The notes under the pieces were generated by a model, which was given only the letters and a program-made list of their open reading frames with translations, did not search any database and had not been told where the DNA came from. A DNA stretch of 64,000 nucleotides, taken from Candidatus Eiseniibacteriota bacterium (GTDB taxonomy: Bacteria > Eisenbacteria > RBG-16-71-46). This document shows, piece after piece, positions 18,576 through 27,707 of the stretch (position 1 is its first letter; each line of letters begins with the position of its first letter). Made by a program: the position numbers and the translations under genes. The stretch covers positions 1 through 64,000 of the forward strand of contig JADJLL010000017.1 of assembly GCA_016710095.1 (NCBI GenBank). Direction: 5' to 3'.

Positions 18576-21500
18576 TCAGTGAACGATGGCCACGCGACGG
18601 ACGCGGTCGAACGACGGCGCCGTCATGCGGACGAAGTACATGCCGCTGCGCGCGGCGCGTCCGCCGGACGTGCCGTCCCAGCTGACGCTGTGCGTGCCGG
18701 GCGAGAACGGTCCGTCGGCGAGCACCTGCACCTCGCGGCCGACGACGTCGTACACGGCGATGCGCACGTGCGCGGAGACCGGCACGGCGAACTGGACGCG
18801 CGTGGCGCCGGCGGTGGGATTCGGAACCGCAGGCGCGAGCGCGAACTCGGCCGCCGCGTGATCCGGCACACCCGTCGTGCCGCCCGTCGTGAACGTCCAC
18901 GTCGGGCCCGTGCGCGTGTGCGAATCGTCGGCGAGCTCGACGTACCACTCGTACGCCGTGTTCGCGTCACGGCCCGGCCAGCTGATCGAGGCGAGATCGC
19001 CCGAGGCCACCTTCACCGTGCCGAGCAGCGAGAACGTCGCCGGAGCCGCCGACATGTCGTACGGAATCGTGAACTGGCTGCTCGAGTCCGCGTCGGTCTC
19101 GTACGTGTTCGTCCACGACGAGTACGTGCGCACGCGGATCACGTTGTTGGCCGGCGAGAACTCCATGATGCGGAGGAGTCCGCCACCGCCGAGCGAGCGG
19201 CCCTGGTAGTCCGACAGCAGCGAGTGCACGGTGCGGCCCTGGAACACGTCGCTGCGGCGGCCTTCGCCCGGCACGTGACCGCCGAGCATGAGGAACAGGT
19301 TCGCGTTGTCCTTGAGCGCGTCGTAGATCGCCAGGCCCTGCGTGGACCACGAGCCCGGGTTGCCCGTGTTGATGAGGTTGTGCGTGGACACGATGGCGCG
19401 GCGGTTCGGGTACGCCTTGAGCAGGCTGTCCGCCCAATCGAGCACGGTGACGTCGGGCGTCGTGTCGTACTCGATCCCGATGTTGATGAAGTCCATGCCG
19501 CCGCCGCTGAACAGGTCGAACCAGTTGTCGTTCGATCCGCGGTGATTATTGTCGTAGTAGCCGCGGCCCGCGAAGCGCGCGATGCCGAAGTACTGGTTGT
19601 AGAACGCCGTCGAGCCGTTCGCGTCGCCGATGGGCGTCTGGTCGTGGTTGCCCGCGCAGATGCCGTACGGCAGGCCGTCGGGGAACTCGGCGCCGAGCGA
19701 GGGCTCGATCATCGAGAACGACGAGTCCGCGCGCAGCCACTCGATCGGGTCACCACCGTTGTCGCCGTGCTCGACGCAGTCGCCGAGCTGCACGGCGTAA
19801 CGAATGTCGCGGCTCACGCGGTTCGCCAGCATCCAGCTCATCTGCGACTTGAGCATCGCGTTCGTGCCGCCGTTGAGCTGGCCGGTGTAGTACTGCGTGT
19901 CCGGCAGGCCGATCAGCGTGAAGTCCGCGGGAGGCGCGCCGCCGCCGACCGGGCGGCCGTAGAAGCGCACCGTGACGCTGTCCGCGTCGGGATCGCTGAC
20001 GCTCACCGACAGCGTCGGGTTCGTGGACACACCCGTCGCCGCGGCCGCGGGCGCGACGAGCGTCGGCGCGTCGGGCTGCGTGTTCACGGTCAGGTCGAAC
20101 GGCGCGGGGGCGACCCACGCGTAGCCCGTGCCCGTGATCGTGCCCGCGATGGCCGTGCCGGCCGAGCCGGAGACCGCCGTGCCCGAGCCTTCGTCCACCG
20201 ACCAGCGCGCGACGAGACCGGCCGTCGCCGCGGAGATCTCGGCGTTCGCGGTCGCGCGGACCTGGCTCAGGGTGCGGGCGTAGTTCCACACGCGCACTTC
20301 GTCCACGGCGCCGTCGAAGTAGCCCGCGGCCACGCCGGCCGAGGTCAGGCCGGTCGCGATCGACATCTGCTGCGTACTCGCCGAAGCCGCCGGCTGGCCG
20401 ACGAACAGCGTCGCTTCGAGCTGGCCGTCGAGGAACAGGTTCCAGGTCGAGCCGTCGTACGCGGCGGCCGCGTGATGCCACACGCCGTTCGCGAGAATCG
20501 GCGTGACGCCGACGATCGGATGGTTCGCGCTGGGGCTCGCGCCGCCCGCGCCTTCTTCGAAGTCCGCGACCAGCACGCCGTCCGCGCCGCGCAGGCCGAG
20601 GAACCAGTTCAGGTCGACGTTGCTCGTTTCGGCTTCGCCGCGGCCCTTGGCCACGAGCGGGATCGCGTCCGTCACGCCGCCGGTGCCCGTGGTCGTGGTC
20701 GTGCCCGTGCCGTCGCGGCGGAACCAGCACTCGATCGTGTACTGCGGCAGGTCGAGCGCGGCGGGATCACCGAAGCCGACGTACGTGTTGGGCGTGAAGT
20801 CGAGCGCGAAGCGGCCCGTCGCCGGCGTCGTGGCGCACGCGGGAGTCGTGTACGCGGAAGCGCCGCCGCCGTTCACCGCGCGCACGCGGTAGCAGTAGTT
20901 CGAGTTCACGGTGAGACCGGCGTCGTCGTAGGTCGTCGCGTTCGCCGACGCGGTGGCGAGCGGCGTGAACGGCCCGCCGCTGCCGGTGGTCGAGCGTTCG
21001 ATCTCGAAGCCGGTTTCGTTCGTCGAACCGTCGGTCCACGTGAGGTGGATGCTGGTCGCGGTCGCCGCGGTCGCGGTGAGCGCGCTCGGCGCGCCGGGCG
21101 CCGAGAGATCGAGGTTGAACGGCGCACCGCCCACCCAGCTCCAGTTGGCGCCGGTGATCGTGCCCGTGAGCGTCGTGCCCGCGCTGCTCGCGACCGACGT
21201 GCCCGCGCCTTCGTTCATGCCCCAACGCGCGACCAACCCTGAGCTCGCGCCCGGGATTTCGGAGTTGATCGTCGCCTGGATCTCGGACTGCGTGCGCGCG
21301 TAGTTCCACGCGCGCGCTTCGTCGATGGCGCCGTGGAAGAAGCCCGCCGCCACGCCCGCCGTGTTGAGCGCGCTGCCGATCGAGACCGGCATGACCGTGG
21401 GATTGCCCGCGGGCTGCCCGACCACGAGCGTCGCTTCGAGCGCGCCGTCCAGATAGAGCTTCTGCGTCGTGCCGTCGTAGGTGACGGCCGCGTGATGCCA

Positions 21501-22682
21501 CGCGCCGTTCGCCGGGACGACCGAGGTGCCGAAGATGGGATGGTTGAGGCTCTGCGTGGCGCCCGCGTCGCTCTCCTCGAAATCGGCCATGATCCGGCTG
21601 TCGGACTCGCGGATGCCCAGGAACCAGTTCACGTGCATCTGCGCCGTGTCCTGGTCGGCGCGGCCGTGCGCGAGCAGCGGAACGCCGATCGCGCCACCGG
21701 CGCCCGTGTTCGTGCCGACGCCGGCGCCGTCGCGGCGGAACCAGCATTCGATCGTGTACTGCGAAAGGCCGAGCGCGGCGGGATTGCCGTAGGCGACGTA
21801 CGCGTTCGTGCCGCCGAAGAGCAGCGCGCTGGCGCCGCTCGTGAACGAGTAGCCCGTGGTCCACGTGGGACCGTTCGTGAGCGTGCCGGCCGGAGCGCCC
21901 GCGACCGAGTTCGACGCCGACGTGCCGGTGCCTTCGTTGAGGCCCCAGCGGCCGATCAGGCCGGTGCCGCTCGTGACTTCGGTGTTCATCGCGCCCTGCA
22001 GCTGCGCCTGCGAGCGCGCCGTGTTCCAGATGCGCGCTTCATCGAGCGCGCCGGCGAAGAAGCCCGCCGCCGTGCCGGCCGACGTGAGCGCCGAGCCGAG
22101 CGCCGCGTGCTGCGTGCTGAGCGACTGCGGCAGCCGGCTCGCGCCGACCGTGACCGTGCTCTCGAGGTTGCCGTTCAGGTAGAGCCGCAGCGTCGTGCCG
22201 TCGAACGTGACCGCGCCGTGGTACCACGTGTTCCGCGCGAGCGGCGTGACGCCGACGATCGGGTGGTTCAGGCCGGGGCTCGTCTGGCCCGTGCCCTCTT
22301 CGAAGTCGGCGACGAGCAGCGAGTCGGTGCCGCGGATGCCGAGGAAGTAGTTCATGTCGACGACGCTGCCGTCGGCTTCCGCGCGGCCCTTCGTGACGAG
22401 CGGCACGGCGGTGATGCCGCCCGTACCCGTCGAGGTGGCGAGGCCGGCGCCGGTGCGCTTGAACCAGACTTCGAGCGTGTAGTTCGAGGCGCCGAGGGCG
22501 GAGGCCGAGCCGAACGTGACGTAGTCGTTCGTGCCGTCGAACTGGACGGCGGACTGGGCGGACGCCGTCGAGACGGCGAAGAGCGAGGCGATCAGGGCCG
22601 GGACGACGAACACGGCCTTACGAAATGCGGCCCGTGAAACGGGCTGAAAACGGCCCGTTCGGGCGGCGAAAGGATGGAACAA
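18576..22682 (-). CDS. Secreted LamG protein with calcineurin-like phosphoesterase domain and FlgD-type C-terminal module
   Basis: 1368 residues. The start is TTG at 22682, backed by a perfect GGAGG five bases upstream. The signal peptide reads AVFVVPALIASLFAVSTASA. LamG-like domains lie near 44-265, 284-494 and 627-844, with an FN3 domain at about 527-617. Residues about 925-1180 form a metallophosphoesterase: GLPDTQYY, VQLGDCVEHGDNG, GICAGNHDQTP, AIVSTHN and LMLGGHVPGEGR supply the usual metal-binding Asp, Asn and His positions. The sorting-type module closes the chain (PAVPNPTAGATRVQFAVP, AVYDVVGREVQVLADGPF, GMYFVRMTAPSFDRVRRV). It should be an exported metal-dependent phosphohydrolase tethered to glycan-binding domains; substrate unknown. 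Confidence 0.82.
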   Translation of the reverse strand: MFHPFAARTGRFQPVSRAAFRKAVFVVPALIASLFAVSTASAQSAVQFDGTNDYVTFGSASALGASNYTLEVWFKRTGAGLATSTGTGGITAVPLVTKGRAEADGSVVDMNYFLGIRGTDSLLVADFEEGTGQTSPGLNHPIVGVTPLARNTWYHGAVTFDGTTLRLYLNGNLESTVTVGASRLPQSLSTQHAALGSALTSAGTAAGFFAGALDEARIWNTARSQAQLQGAMNTEVTSGTGLIGRWGLNEGTGTSASNSVAGAPAGTLTNGPTWTTGYSFTSGASALLFGGTNAYVAYGNPAALGLSQYTIECWFRRDGAGVGTNTGAGGAIGVPLLAHGRADQDTAQMHVNWFLGIRESDSRIMADFEESDAGATQSLNHPIFGTSVVPANGAWHHAAVTYDGTTQKLYLDGALEATLVVGQPAGNPTVMPVSIGSALNTAGVAAGFFHGAIDEARAWNYARTQSEIQATINSEIPGASSGLVARWGMNEGAGTSVASSAGTTLTGTITGANWSWVGGAPFNLDLSAPGAPSALTATAATATSIHLTWTDGSTNETGFEIERSTTGSGGPFTPLATASANATTYDDAGLTVNSNYCYRVRAVNGGGASAYTTPACATTPATGRFALDFTPNTYVGFGDPAALDLPQYTIECWFRRDGTGTTTTTGTGGVTDAIPLVAKGRGEAETSNVDLNWFLGLRGADGVLVADFEEGAGGASPSANHPIVGVTPILANGVWHHAAAAYDGSTWNLFLDGQLEATLFVGQPAASASTQQMSIATGLTSAGVAAGYFDGAVDEVRVWNYARTLSQVRATANAEISAATAGLVARWSVDEGSGTAVSGSAGTAIAGTITGTGYAWVAPAPFDLTVNTQPDAPTLVAPAAAATGVSTNPTLSVSVSDPDADSVTVRFYGRPVGGGAPPADFTLIGLPDTQYYTGQLNGGTNAMLKSQMSWMLANRVSRDIRYAVQLGDCVEHGDNGGDPIEWLRADSSFSMIEPSLGAEFPDGLPYGICAGNHDQTPIGDANGSTAFYNQYFGIARFAGRGYYDNNHRGSNDNWFDLFSGGGMDFINIGIEYDTTPDVTVLDWADSLLKAYPNRRAIVSTHNLINTGNPGSWSTQGLAIYDALKDNANLFLMLGGHVPGEGRRSDVFQGRTVHSLLSDYQGRSLGGGGLLRIMEFSPANNVIRVRTYSSWTNTYETDADSSSQFTIPYDMSAAPATFSLLGTVKVASGDLASISWPGRDANTAYEWYVELADDSHTRTGPTWTFTTGGTTGVPDHAAAEFALAPAVPNPTAGATRVQFAVPVSAHVRIAVYDVVGREVQVLADGPFSPGTHSVSWDGTSGGRAARSGMYFVRMTAPSFDRVRRVAIVH

Positions 22683-22687
22683 GGCGA

Positions 22688-22692
22688 CCTCC
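22688..22692 (-). promoter_or_regulatory. Strong ribosome binding site supporting a TTG start
   Basis: GGAGG on the minus strand, five bases before the TTG at 22682. It is the main evidence that translation starts at this rare codon. Confidence 0.7.
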
Positions 22693-22749
22693 GAAGCGTG
22701 GGGAAGATGGCAGGCGCCAATCCTTTGGCTCGATGGTCTGCGGAGTGAG

Positions 22750-22777
22750 TTTAAAGAGGCAACCCTCGGCCGCTCAA
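22750..22777 (-). promoter_or_regulatory. Candidate sigma70-type promoter of the LamG-phosphoesterase gene
   Basis: On the minus strand TTGAGC (22777-22772) is followed after 16 bases by TTTAAA (22755-22750), about 65 bases upstream of the TTG start. An alternative -35, TTGAAA, lies further up inside TCAATTGA. The A/T-rich patch stands out from its surroundings. Promoter rules for this lineage are unknown. Confidence 0.3.
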
Positions 22778-22972
22778 CCTTTCAATTGAGGAATCCCTGA
22801 TTCCCACCTCGAGGGGAGGCTGCCGGCAGGGCCACTCCCCGCCTCGGGCGCCCGGTCGACGCGGCCCCAGCCCGCTGCCGGGCAGGGCTTTGGAAAATGC
22901 GTCGGGATTCCGTACAGCGGTGGGCCTGCTCCCGGCCGGGGTTGCCCCCAGAGGCCGCTCGCCCCCCCGCGC

Positions 22973-23519
22973 TCAGCCCTCGCTCTTCCAGGTTTCGCGC
23001 TCGACCGGCACGCGCGAATCGGCGCCGGCGATCCACATCTCGCCTTCCTGCACGAGCAGCTGCAGTTCCATGCGCGACTGCGCCATCGCGGTCACCGCGT
23101 CGGTGGTCGCACGCGAGAGCGCGTACACGGTGAGGTTGCGCGAGCGCTCGAGCTCGACGTGCGCCTTCGACCACCACAGCTCCGCCGCACGGCCGCCGTA
23201 GGCGTACACGATCACGTGCTCGGACTGGCCGCACGCCTTGCGGATGCGCTTCTCGTCCGGCAGGCCCACGTCGATCCACGTGTCGATGCGGCCCGGTGAG
23301 GTCGCGCAGCCACACGTCGGCCTCGTCGGTCACGCCGATGCCGCGCCCGAACTCGAGCCGCTCGTGCGCGTGCAGCGCGAACGCGAGCACGCGGACCATC
23401 ATGCGCTCGTCGGTTTCGCTCGGATGACGCGCAATGGTGAGCGCGTGATCGGCGTAGTAGAAGCGATCCATGTCGGCCACGTTGAGGTCGGCCTTGAAGA
23501 CGGTCGCGCCGAGTGCCAT
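22973..23519 (-). CDS. yaeQ: YaeQ family protein (single frameshift)
   Basis: About 181 residues. It opens with MALGATVFKADLNVADMDRF and YYADHALTIARHPSETDERM, the family N-terminus. The frame slips near 23295 (VWLRDLTG, then RIDTWIDVGLPDEKRIRKAC) and continues to WIAGADSRVPVERETWKSEG. YaeQ proteins adopt a PD-(D/E)XK nuclease-like fold; no biochemical role is firmly settled. The ATG at 23519 opens the conserved N-terminus directly. The gene lies 53 bp after the 132-residue protein and on the same strand, so it may share its transcript. Confidence 0.8.
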
Positions 23520-23572
23520 GTCGTCTGCTTTCGTACCGCGGCTGCGCCGCGTCGTGAGGGGAAGCGACGCGC

Positions 23573-23971
23573 CTACGCGCCGCCTTCGAAGTCGTCGGCC
23601 ACGGCTCGCGGACGGCGCCAGTACCACCAGTGCTCGCGCGGCGACCATTTCATGCGCTTCGCCATCTTCGCGCCCCACAGGCACTCGCCCGCGAGTTCGG
23701 TCGAAGCGTCCACGCGGCTGTCGGCTTCGGCGAGCCGCGCGGTCAGCGCGCCACTGAGCGCGCCGGGAATCGAAGCGATCATCTCGGCGAGCATCTGGCG
23801 CCCGTCGAGCTCGTCGAGCCAGTCCTCCACGCCGAACGGATAGCGCTCGTGCTCGGCGTCGCGCGCCGCCTGCTCCCAGCGCAGCACGAGCCCTTCGGCG
23901 CCCGCGGCCACGGACTCGTCGGCGAGCCCGCGCGCGCGCAGGAACAGCGTGACGTCGTCGTGCGCGCTCAT
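23573..23971 (-). CDS. Unknown 132-residue protein, possible immunity partner
   Basis: Acidic N-terminal two thirds with a pattern WEQAARDAEHERYPFGVEDW then LDELDGRQMLAEMIASIPG, and a Trp-rich basic end (MKWSPREHWWYWRRPRAV). No signal peptide or membrane segment, so it is probably cytosolic. Its ATG overlaps the stop of the upstream gene by four bases (ATGA), so the two are translationally coupled. I do not recognise a named family with certainty. The size, acidity and coupling to a toxin-like protein suggest an immunity or antidote protein, which is inference only. Confidence 0.55.
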   Translation of the reverse strand: MSAHDDVTLFLRARGLADESVAAGAEGLVLRWEQAARDAEHERYPFGVEDWLDELDGRQMLAEMIASIPGALSGALTARLAEADSRVDASTELAGECLWGAKMAKRMKWSPREHWWYWRRPRAVADDFEGGA

Positions 23972-24456
23972 GGCGCCCTCGCGGGACGATCGGCCTGGCG
24001 CTCGAAGTAGCGCTGGCCGTCGCGCGGGCGGAAGAACGTGCGAATGGTGCCGTCGTCGTTGAACGCGAGGAAGAACCCGCTCGCGCGGTCGAAACGGCAG
24101 GTGACGCCGTCGTCGCGCTTCAGCTCTTCCACGCTTCCGGACACGCTCGCGTCGCGCAGCGTCTGCGCCATGCGCAGGTAGTCGGTTTCGCTCGAGGCGC
24201 CGACTTCGCGGCCGTGCTTGTCGAAGTGTTCGGTCAGCCGCTCGTGCGAGCGGAAGCCGACGTCCGCGCCCCAGCCGGAGCCGGCGTCCTGCGCCGGCTG
24301 CGGCGCGGCAGGTGCGGTCGCGGTCGCCGGCGGCGGCGCGGCAGGCGCGGCCTGCTCGTCGCGGCTCCTGCGATTCGTGCCGGCGAGCACCACCCAGAGG
24401 GCGATGAAGATCGGCAGGAAGACCGCTACACGGCGGCGCGGAGAGAGCGGACGCAT
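23968..24456 (-). CDS. Membrane-anchored protein with a toxin-like C-terminal domain
   Basis: 162 residues. A single N-terminal membrane helix (VAVFLPIFIALWVVLAG, about 10-26) and an Ala/Pro linker (38-58) lead to a compact domain (about 64-155). Its pattern is HFDKHGREVGASSETDYLRM, then TCRFDRASGFFLAF, then DGTIRTFFRPRDGQRYFERQ. From memory of the families, this His-Lys-His, Phe-Gly, TFF-P-G-YF pattern resembles the C-terminal nuclease-like domain of LXG and CdiA-type polymorphic toxins (BECR/RelE-like fold). It overlaps the following gene by 4 bases. The annotation as nuclease is tentative. It could equally be a domesticated, non-toxic relative. Confidence 0.5.
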   Translation of the reverse strand: MRPLSPRRRVAVFLPIFIALWVVLAGTNRRSRDEQAAPAAPPPATATAPAAPQPAQDAGSGWGADVGFRSHERLTEHFDKHGREVGASSETDYLRMAQTLRDASVSGSVEELKRDDGVTCRFDRASGFFLAFNDDGTIRTFFRPRDGQRYFERQADRPARAP

Positions 24457-24579
24457 GGCGCCAAGCTAGCCCGCTCCCCGGCGCCCGCCAAGCGAAAGCT
24501 CCCGACAGGCAAAGCCCACGTCACGAATGGGCCCGGGGTCTTCCAAAGGAGCAGTCCGTGCCGGTAGAGTTTCCCGACC

Positions 24580-25537
24580 ATGCCCACTCTCCTGCTCCTC
24601 GCGCTCGTCCGTGGCGCACCGTCCGCTGCCCGCGCGACCTCTTTCGCGCGCTCCTGTTCTCGCTCTCGCTGCTCCCGCGCTCGCGCACGCCGGGCCGCCA
24701 GGCCGAACTTCACCGGGTTCCAGACGCTGCTGTCCCGCTACTGCCTCGCGTTGCCCGGCAAGGCGACGATGCAGGACACGCGCTTCGACTACGAACAGCT
24801 CTACGTGGACGAGAACATCTGGACGCTGCACCGCTCCGACCGGCTCTCGACGATCCGCTCGCAGCTGTTCGCGACGCCCCCGTCGGCGTTCTCGGCCCGA
24901 TCGACTCGCCTGGGCGATCAATGCGCACAACTTCCTCGTGATCGAGCACGCCACGCTTCACCTGCTCGTGCCCGGCCGGCAGTTCCTGCGGCAGCGGAGC
25001 GTCGACGAGATCACGTTCGAGGGGACTCCGTTCTTCGCCGTGCCGGTGGTCGAGTGCGAGGGACGCACGTGGTCCATCGGGGAGTTCGCCCGCCACTACG
25101 TCTACGGCGACAGCACGCCTCTGTCCGACTCGCGCTCGAAGGGTGGCGATCCGCGCCTGTCGTTGGCGCTCTGCCCGGGCTACGCCGGCGGGCCGCCGCT
25201 CGCGCTGCGCGCGTTCAAGGGCGACTCGCTCGAGATCCAGCTCGACCAGGCCGCGCGCCGCGCGCTGTCGCTGCCGCGCTTCCTCACCGTGGACAAGACC
25301 GTGGGCACCATCGTGGCCTCCGAGCACTTCAACACGAACCGCGCGGACTTCGGCGGCAATCCCAACAGCGCGATCCCGTTCCTCGAGCGCTACGGCTCCC
25401 CGGACGTGAAGAGCGTGATCAAGAAGTTCAAGCTCACGGCCATCTCGCGCTTCCGCACGGTGGACGTGGGGATGAATCAGTTCGAGCGGCCCAAGTCGGC
25501 GCCCACGCCGATGCCCGCCTCCGGCGCGGGAACCTAG
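24580..25537 (+). CDS. DUF547 domain protein, probably exported (frameshifted)
   Basis: The conserved part reads FTGFQTLLSRYCLALPGKAT, then after a frame slip near 24897 continues AWAINAHNFLVIEHATLHLL, then YGDSTPLSDSRSKGGDPRLS, CPGYAGGPPLALRAF and ARRALSLPRFLTVDKTVG. This is the DUF547 pattern (W-N-A-N, DPR, P-L, and a late R-FL), whose role is not established; the fold is thought to be papain-like. The N-terminus is unclear. The ATG at 24580 gives MPTLLLLALVRG followed by an Arg-rich stretch, while an adjacent frame encodes a good signal peptide end (APVLALAAPALAHA), so a second indel near 24620-24700 is likely. Confidence 0.6.
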
Positions 25538-25610
25538 CCCGGACGCATCGAGGGTGTATCTTCCGCGGACTCGACCGTTCCCGAGCCCGACACACGGAGG
25601 TGTACCCCCG

Positions 25611-27707
25611 ATGAGGCATCTGCTCCGCCACGCCGTCGCGCCCATGGCGCTCGCGCTGCTGCTCGGCGGCGTGTTCCGCTGCGGCGCCGCAGCAGCGCCG
25701 AAGCCGCCCTCGACGAAGCCCGCCGCGCTCGAGCCTTGGACGGCCGACGACATCCTCGCGCTGCGCACGGTGCGGGATCCGCAGCTCTCGCCCGACGGCA
25801 CGCGCATCGTCTACGTCGTCACGACGTACAGCGCGGACAGCACGCGCTACCAGTCCGACCTCTGGCTCGGCACGCTCGCCACCGGCGAGCAGCGACGGCT
25901 CACGTCGGCGGAGTCGGACGAAGACGCGCCGCGCTGGTCGCCCGACGGCCGCACGCTCGCCTTCCTCTCCGATCGCGAAGCGCCGGGCTCGACGGCGAAG
26001 GGCCGCCAGATCTGGACGCTGCCGCTCGACGGCGGCGAGGCCGCGCCGCTCACGAGCGTGCCCTCGGGTGTCACGCGCTTCGAGTGGTTCACGAACGGCG
26101 CGTCGCTCGCGTTCCTCGCGCCCGAAGGCCCGACGGCCGCGGGCCGTGCCCGCGCCGCGCGCAAGGACGACACGCGCGTGATGTCCGAGCGCCCGGGTCA
26201 CACACGCGTGTGGACGATCGAGCGCGCGAGCGGCAAGACCGCTGCGGTCACGCCGGCGGAGACGTTCGTGGCGTCGTTCACGCTCGCGCCGGACGGCAAG
26301 CGCCTCGTGTACTGCGTGCAGCCCGAACCCGGCTTCAACGGACGCTCCGAGACCGACCTGTTCTCGGTGGCGATCGGCGGCGGCAAGCCGGTCGCGCTCG
26401 TGCAGCGCCCGGGCATGGACATGGCGCCCAAGTATTCGCGCGACGGGCGATCGATCGCGTTCCTCTCGCACGACGGAAAGCCGGGCGGCTCGCCCAATCC
26501 GGTGAACGTGTGCATCGTGCCCGCCGCGGGCGGCAGCGCGGTGAACATCACGCCCAAGTTCGACGAGCGCATCGCCGGCGCGGGCATCCTGGCCGAACTC
26601 ATGTGGATGCCGGACAACGAATCGGTGCTGTTCGGTTCGCCCGACCGCACGAACATCCGCATCTTCCGCGCGTTCACCGACGACCGTCCGGTCGAACCCG
26701 TGACGCGCGACGAAGGCTGGAGCGACTGGCCGAGCATGGACGCGGCCGGCAAGGTGCTCGCGTGGACGCACGAGGACGCGACGCATCCCGGCGACGTCTG
26801 GGTGTGGGAGTTCGAGCGCGCCGCGCCGCACGCGTTCACCGATCTCAACCCGTGGACGCGCGAGCGTCACGAGTTCGCGCCCCAGGTCGTCACCTGGGCG
26901 GGCGCCGACGGCCGGCAGGTCGAAGGACTGCTCTACGCGCCACTCACGTCGCGGCCCGGCGCGCGCGCGCCGCTGCTGCTCGAAGTACACGGCGGTCCCG
27001 CGGCGAATCACGTGCAGTACTTCAGCGCGACGATCGAAGGCCTCGGGCTGCCGCTGCTGCTGCAGAAGGGCTGGGCCGTGCTGATGCCCAATCCGCGCGG
27101 CAGCGCCGGCTACGGCTCCGCGTGGCGGCTCGCGAACACGCGCGACTGGTGGGACAAGCCGTACACCGATCTCATGAGCGGCGTGGACGCGATGATCCGC
27201 CTGGGCTTCGCGGACTCGACGAAGCTCGCCGTGTGCGGCTGGTCGTACGGCGGCTACATGACGTCGAACATCGTCACGCGCACGGCCCGATTCCGCGCCG
27301 CGGTCGCGGCGGCCGGTCCCGTGAACCTCGCCGCGCAGGCGGGCACGTCGGACATCCCGGGCCTCATGCGCGCCTCGATGTCGGCGTGGCCGTGGGAAGA
27401 CCCGCAGGTGTACGTCGAGAACTCACCGCTCTTCCGCGCGGGCGCGGTGCGCACGCCGACGGCGTTCGTGCACGGCGAGCAGGACGTCCGCGTGAATCCC
27501 GCCGAGAGCCTCAGCATGTACCGCGCGTTGCGCGCGCGCGGGATTCCCACCGACCTCATGATGCTGCCGCGCGCCGGACACGGACCCGAAGAGCCCGCAC
27601 ACATGCGCGCGGCGATGGAATGGACGATCGAGTGGCTCGAGCGCTGGACGCTGGGCAACGTGCCCGCATCACCCGCGCGCCGTGCCACCACCGGAGGACA
27701 GAAGTGA
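25611..27707 (+). CDS. S9 family prolyl oligopeptidase / acylaminoacyl-peptidase-like
   Basis: 698 residues. The ATG at 25611 starts a signal peptide (HAVAPMALALLLGGVFRC). Earlier in-frame codons lack one. The first 420 residues form a WD40/TolB-like propeller (VRDPQLSPDGTRIVYVV, PRWSPDGRTLAFLSDRE). The alpha/beta-hydrolase domain follows with the S9 triad: Ser545 in GWSYGGYM, Asp625 in HGEQDVRVN and His657 in RAGHGPEEP. It hydrolyses short peptides, probably in the periplasm. It leads an overlapping run with pyrophosphatase, GlpD and GlpK: its TGA shares one base with the next ATG. Confidence 0.85.
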   Translation: MRHLLRHAVAPMALALLLGGVFRCGAAAAPKPPSTKPAALEPWTADDILALRTVRDPQLSPDGTRIVYVVTTYSADSTRYQSDLWLGTLATGEQRRLTSAESDEDAPRWSPDGRTLAFLSDREAPGSTAKGRQIWTLPLDGGEAAPLTSVPSGVTRFEWFTNGASLAFLAPEGPTAAGRARAARKDDTRVMSERPGHTRVWTIERASGKTAAVTPAETFVASFTLAPDGKRLVYCVQPEPGFNGRSETDLFSVAIGGGKPVALVQRPGMDMAPKYSRDGRSIAFLSHDGKPGGSPNPVNVCIVPAAGGSAVNITPKFDERIAGAGILAELMWMPDNESVLFGSPDRTNIRIFRAFTDDRPVEPVTRDEGWSDWPSMDAAGKVLAWTHEDATHPGDVWVWEFERAAPHAFTDLNPWTRERHEFAPQVVTWAGADGRQVEGLLYAPLTSRPGARAPLLLEVHGGPAANHVQYFSATIEGLGLPLLLQKGWAVLMPNPRGSAGYGSAWRLANTRDWWDKPYTDLMSGVDAMIRLGFADSTKLAVCGWSYGGYMTSNIVTRTARFRAAVAAAGPVNLAAQAGTSDIPGLMRASMSAWPWEDPQVYVENSPLFRAGAVRTPTAFVHGEQDVRVNPAESLSMYRALRARGIPTDLMMLPRAGHGPEEPAHMRAAMEWTIEWLERWTLGNVPASPARRATTGGQK

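Larger units (their letters stand above)
22683..22972. other. Intergenic region between yaeQ and the LamG-phosphoesterase gene
   Basis: 290 bases without a convincing gene. The part near 22740-22790 is unusually A/T-rich for this genome and holds the promoter candidate for the LamG gene. The part at 22800-22970 is GC-rich with no recognised feature. Confidence 0.4.

Noticed and set aside
15177..21242. A 2021-codon open frame on the plus strand across both LamG genes
   Set aside because: It is the antisense of two genes with clear domains; its translation is almost only Arg, Ala, Val, Gly and His, a GC-rich shadow.
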